Origin: Dongia_A sp964542425 | Lineage (GTDB): Bacteria; Pseudomonadota; Alphaproteobacteria; Dongiales; Dongiaceae | DNA: 64,000 nucleotides | Direction: 5' to 3' | NCBI GenBank assembly: GCA_964542425.1 | Contig: CAZIUB010000033.1 | Coordinates: 1 to 64,000 of the forward strand | Shown: in pieces, positions 62,212 to 64,000 of the stretch | Layout: each line of letters opens with the position of its first letter | How positions within the stretch are numbered: the stretch's first letter is position 1 | Position numbers and translations under genes: made by a program | Notes under the pieces: model-generated | The model's input: the letters and a program-made list of their open reading frames with translations, nothing else | What the model was told of the DNA's origin: nothing | Databases searched by the model: none

Positions 62212-62293
62212 GGCGCCGCGATGCACTTGTTCACGGATTCCGGCCATTTTCAGGTGCCGAGGAAGCAGATAGGCATATCCAACCGGATGAAAG

Positions 62294-63145
62294 ATGACGG
62301 GCGAACACGGCGTGACCTGCAATGTTGAAATAGAGATCGCCGGGGAGATCGCCGGGGCCACCCTGCGCGCGGAAGCAAGAGGCGGCGGCCAATGCGCGAT
62401 CCTGCTCCATGCCGGAATCGCCGACCGGCGCATGTGGCGCGACGTGATGGCGTTTCTTGCAAGAGATCACCTGGCGGTGGCCTATGACCAAAGGGGCTTC
62501 GGCGAGACCCGCTCCCTCGACGAGCCCTTCCGCCATATCGATGACCTTGGTCGCGTGATCGAGCATTTCGGATGCGAGCGGCCCATCCTCATCGGATGCT
62601 CCCAAGGCGGGCGCATCGCGATCGATTTCGCGCTGGCTCATCCTGGAAAGGTGGCGGCGCTGGTGTTGGTGGCGACGGCTGTCAACGGTGCGCCGGCACC
62701 CGATGAATATCCGCCCGGAATCGCCGGCTTGTTGGCCGATCTCGATGTAGCGGAGGCGAAAGGAGACATCGAGCAGGTTAATCGCATCGAGGCTCATCTG
62801 TGGCTGGACGGACCAATGAGCGTTGAAGGACGGATCACGGGCAAAGCCCGCCGGCTCTTTCTCGACATGAACGGGAGAGCCTTGCGGCACGCGCCACTCA
62901 CGATGGAACGGCCCTGCCCGCCCGCATTGGAGCGAGTGCGCGCGATCCAAGTGCCGACACTCGTAATCTGGGGCGATCTGGACTTTCCGCATCTGCAGCG
63001 GCTCTCGCGATGGCTTGCCTATACTATCCCCGAGGCGCGATCGTTGGTCATGGAGCGTTGCGCTCATCTGCCCAATCTCGAACAGCCGAGGCGCTTCAAC
63101 AGGGCGATCGAGGAATTTCTGGCGCGGGAGCGCCGTATTCGTTAA
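62294..63145 (+). CDS. Alpha/beta hydrolase
   Basis: A 283-aa alpha/beta hydrolase. The nucleophile elbow is LIGCSQGGRIA with Ser at about residue 99, the oxyanion segment is LLHAGIADRRMW, an acid is likely in LVIWGDLDFPHL, and the His is in ERCAHLPNLEQP. It resembles 3-oxoadipate enol-lactonase or haloperoxidase-type hydrolases; the substrate is unknown. The TAA stop overlaps the right copy of the 19-bp direct repeat. Part of its C-terminal coding sequence recurs in the neighbouring ABC-F fragment. Confidence 0.88.
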   Translation: MTGEHGVTCNVEIEIAGEIAGATLRAEARGGGQCAILLHAGIADRRMWRDVMAFLARDHLAVAYDQRGFGETRSLDEPFRHIDDLGRVIEHFGCERPILIGCSQGGRIAIDFALAHPGKVAALVLVATAVNGAPAPDEYPPGIAGLLADLDVAEAKGDIEQVNRIEAHLWLDGPMSVEGRITGKARRLFLDMNGRALRHAPLTMERPCPPALERVRAIQVPTLVIWGDLDFPHLQRLSRWLAYTIPEARSLVMERCAHLPNLEQPRRFNRAIEEFLARERRIR

Positions 63146-63159
63146 GAGAGGCCGCCCGA
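63141..63159 (+). repeat. 19-bp direct repeat, right copy
   Basis: GTTAAGAGAGGCCGCCCGA, one mismatch from 62193-62211. It includes the hydrolase stop codon and lies 16 bases before the ABC-F fragment start. Confidence 0.75.
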
Positions 63160-63175
63160 AACCGGATACGCCCCT

Positions 63176-63469
63176 TTGCCGCCGATCCAACCCCTCATCG
63201 CGCTCCGCGACGCCAGCGTGACCTTTGGCGGCAAGCCGCTCTTCGCCGGTATCACGCTTTCGCTTGGGCGGGGCGAGCGCGTCGCCCTCGTCGGCGCCAA
63301 CGGTGCCGGCAAGTCGACGATCCTGAAGGCGCTGTCGGGCAAGATCGAGCTCGATGGCGGCGAGCATCTGCCCAACCTCGAACAGCCGGCGCCCCTTAAC
63401 ACATCGATGGAGGAATTTGCCGTGCGGAACAGGCCGCGACCGGCGCCGTGGTGTAAGCACTTCGCGTAA
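63176..63469 (+). pseudogene. ABC-F ATPase 5' fragment fused to a hydrolase-like tail
   Basis: A 97-aa frame from a TTG start. Residues 1-62 are the beginning of a Uup-type ABC-F ATPase: LIALRDASVTFGGKPLFAGI, Walker A LVGANGAGKSTIL, KALSGKIELDGG. At about residue 63 it switches to HLPNLEQPAPLNTSMEEFAV, which matches the C-terminus of the preceding hydrolase (HLPNLEQPRRFNRAIEEFLA), then ends. The signature, Walker B and second ABC domain are absent, so it is a recombination product and not a working ATPase. Confidence 0.75.
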
Positions 63470-63696
63470 GTGGCCCGAAAGGGTGACCGCCAAGAATCAG
63501 GCGACGCGCATCAATTCTCCGGATCTGCGCAATTCCTCCCCTGCGGCGTTCTTTGCAAGCCGCGTGCTTGGAAATACCTGGGTCTGGGTCTAGTCTTGCC
63601 GTCGCCGCTGCTTTCGACGTGCACGTTCTACAGCAAGCGTGACCGTCAGTGCCCAGCGGAATCTATCCATGACCCAATGCAAACGATAGGGGTCCG
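63470..63696. other. Intergenic region before the SARP gene
   Basis: About 227 bases between the ABC-F fragment and the SARP-like gene. Nothing recognisable was found; short overlapping frames have no homology that I can see. A promoter for the downstream gene is expected here. Confidence 0.4.
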
Positions 63697-64000
63697 ATGC
63701 CTCGCCTTCAGCTAAACCTCCTTGGCGGTTTCGAGGCGCGACTGGCGACCGGACAGTCGTTGGATATCGTCGCCAGGAAATCACGGGCGCTGCTGGCCTA
63801 TCTGGCCCTGCCGACCGGGCGGGCGCATTCGCGCGACGCACTGGTCGGCCTGCTTTGGGGCGATCGGGGCGAGGAGCAGGCCCGCAACAGCTTGCGCCAG
63901 GCAATCACGGAATTGGGGCGAGCGTTCGTCTCGATCGAGCCATCGCCGCTCCTCAAGAATCGGGACACGCTGGCGCTTGATTCAACGGTGGTGGAGGTCG
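63697..64000 (+). CDS. SARP/BTAD-type transcriptional regulator, N-terminal part (runs off window)
   Basis: The first 101 codons of a larger protein. The beginning MPRLQLNLLGGFEARLATGQ, then RKSRALLAYLALPTGRAHSR and LVGLLWGDRGEEQARNSLRQ, is the OmpR-like winged helix seen at the N-terminus of SARP/BTAD proteins. In proteobacteria this is usually followed by BTAD, adenylate cyclase, AAA or TPR domains, which cannot be seen. The start is an ATG with weak Shine-Dalgarno (GGGG about 6 bases upstream). It may regulate a neighbouring pathway beyond the window. Confidence 0.8.
   Translation, partial: MPRLQLNLLGGFEARLATGQSLDIVARKSRALLAYLALPTGRAHSRDALVGLLWGDRGEEQARNSLRQAITELGRAFVSIEPSPLLKNRDTLALDSTVVEV

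Overview
The window is high-GC, densely coded and looks chromosomal from an alphaproteobacterium, most like a Rhodospirillales-type lineage. This rests on the gene set (DUF2336, DUF1178, DUF2007, DUF1127, PP0621-type zinc-ribbon protein, NDUFAF5-like methyltransferase, split GlyQ/GlyS followed by PpdK, a STAS-MlaE fusion) and on a TGCGAAT-A-ATTCGCA palindrome of the alphaproteobacterial Fur/Mur type. No rRNA, CRISPR array or intact phage was seen; there is one tRNA (Pro, CGG). Mobile DNA is limited to an IS30 transposase tail at the left edge and a decayed IS1380 copy near 3.4-4.1 kb.

Layout. 0-6 kb: IS30 remnant, a DddP-like M24-fold enzyme divergent from a ferric-iron binding protein with a Fur-type box between them, an IS1380 remnant and a PaaK-like ligase. 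6-9.4 kb: an XRE-cupin regulator divergent from an omega-amino-acid:pyruvate aminotransferase, then alanine dehydrogenase; together they would move amino groups to alanine and release ammonia. 9.4-16.7 kb: beta-propeller/cytochrome c pair, bicupin plus D-aminoacylase, then (minus strand) MeaB, a ureohydrolase with an altered metal site and an aldo-keto reductase. 16.7-22.7 kb: glyQ-glyS-ppdK. 23-31 kb: frameshifted PAS protein, TrmN6-like methyltransferase, polyprenyl synthase, tRNA-Pro, an amidase lacking its catalytic Lys, DUF2336 protein, class III aminotransferase. 31-35 kb: Mla-type lipid transport operon. 35-44.5 kb: accessory block with a 1540-aa helicase-nuclease, a secreted protein, a CHASE2 adenylate cyclase and a caspase-family protease. 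44.8-64 kb: ornithine decarboxylase with Lrp regulator, apt, LysR, peroxiredoxin, nitrilase, glutaredoxin, ComF, NDUFAF5-like, D-lactate dehydrogenase-like, 5-oxoprolinase, DnaJ/TerB, MAPEG, a hydrolase beside a chimeric ABC-F fragment, and the start of a SARP-type protein.

The most unusual signal is not a gene. A dispersed ~140-bp two-hairpin repeat occurs in eight full copies and one degraded copy, mostly between co-directional genes. Arm sequences differ between copies while pairing is kept, and its left arm ends 3-14 bases before the start codons of glyS, mlaF, the Lrp gene and the NDUFAF5-like gene. A second set of palindromes, five of six beginning CTAGYG and three ending CACTAG, donates stop codons or final residues to neighbouring genes. 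Both behave like MITE or REP elements recruited as intercistronic signals.
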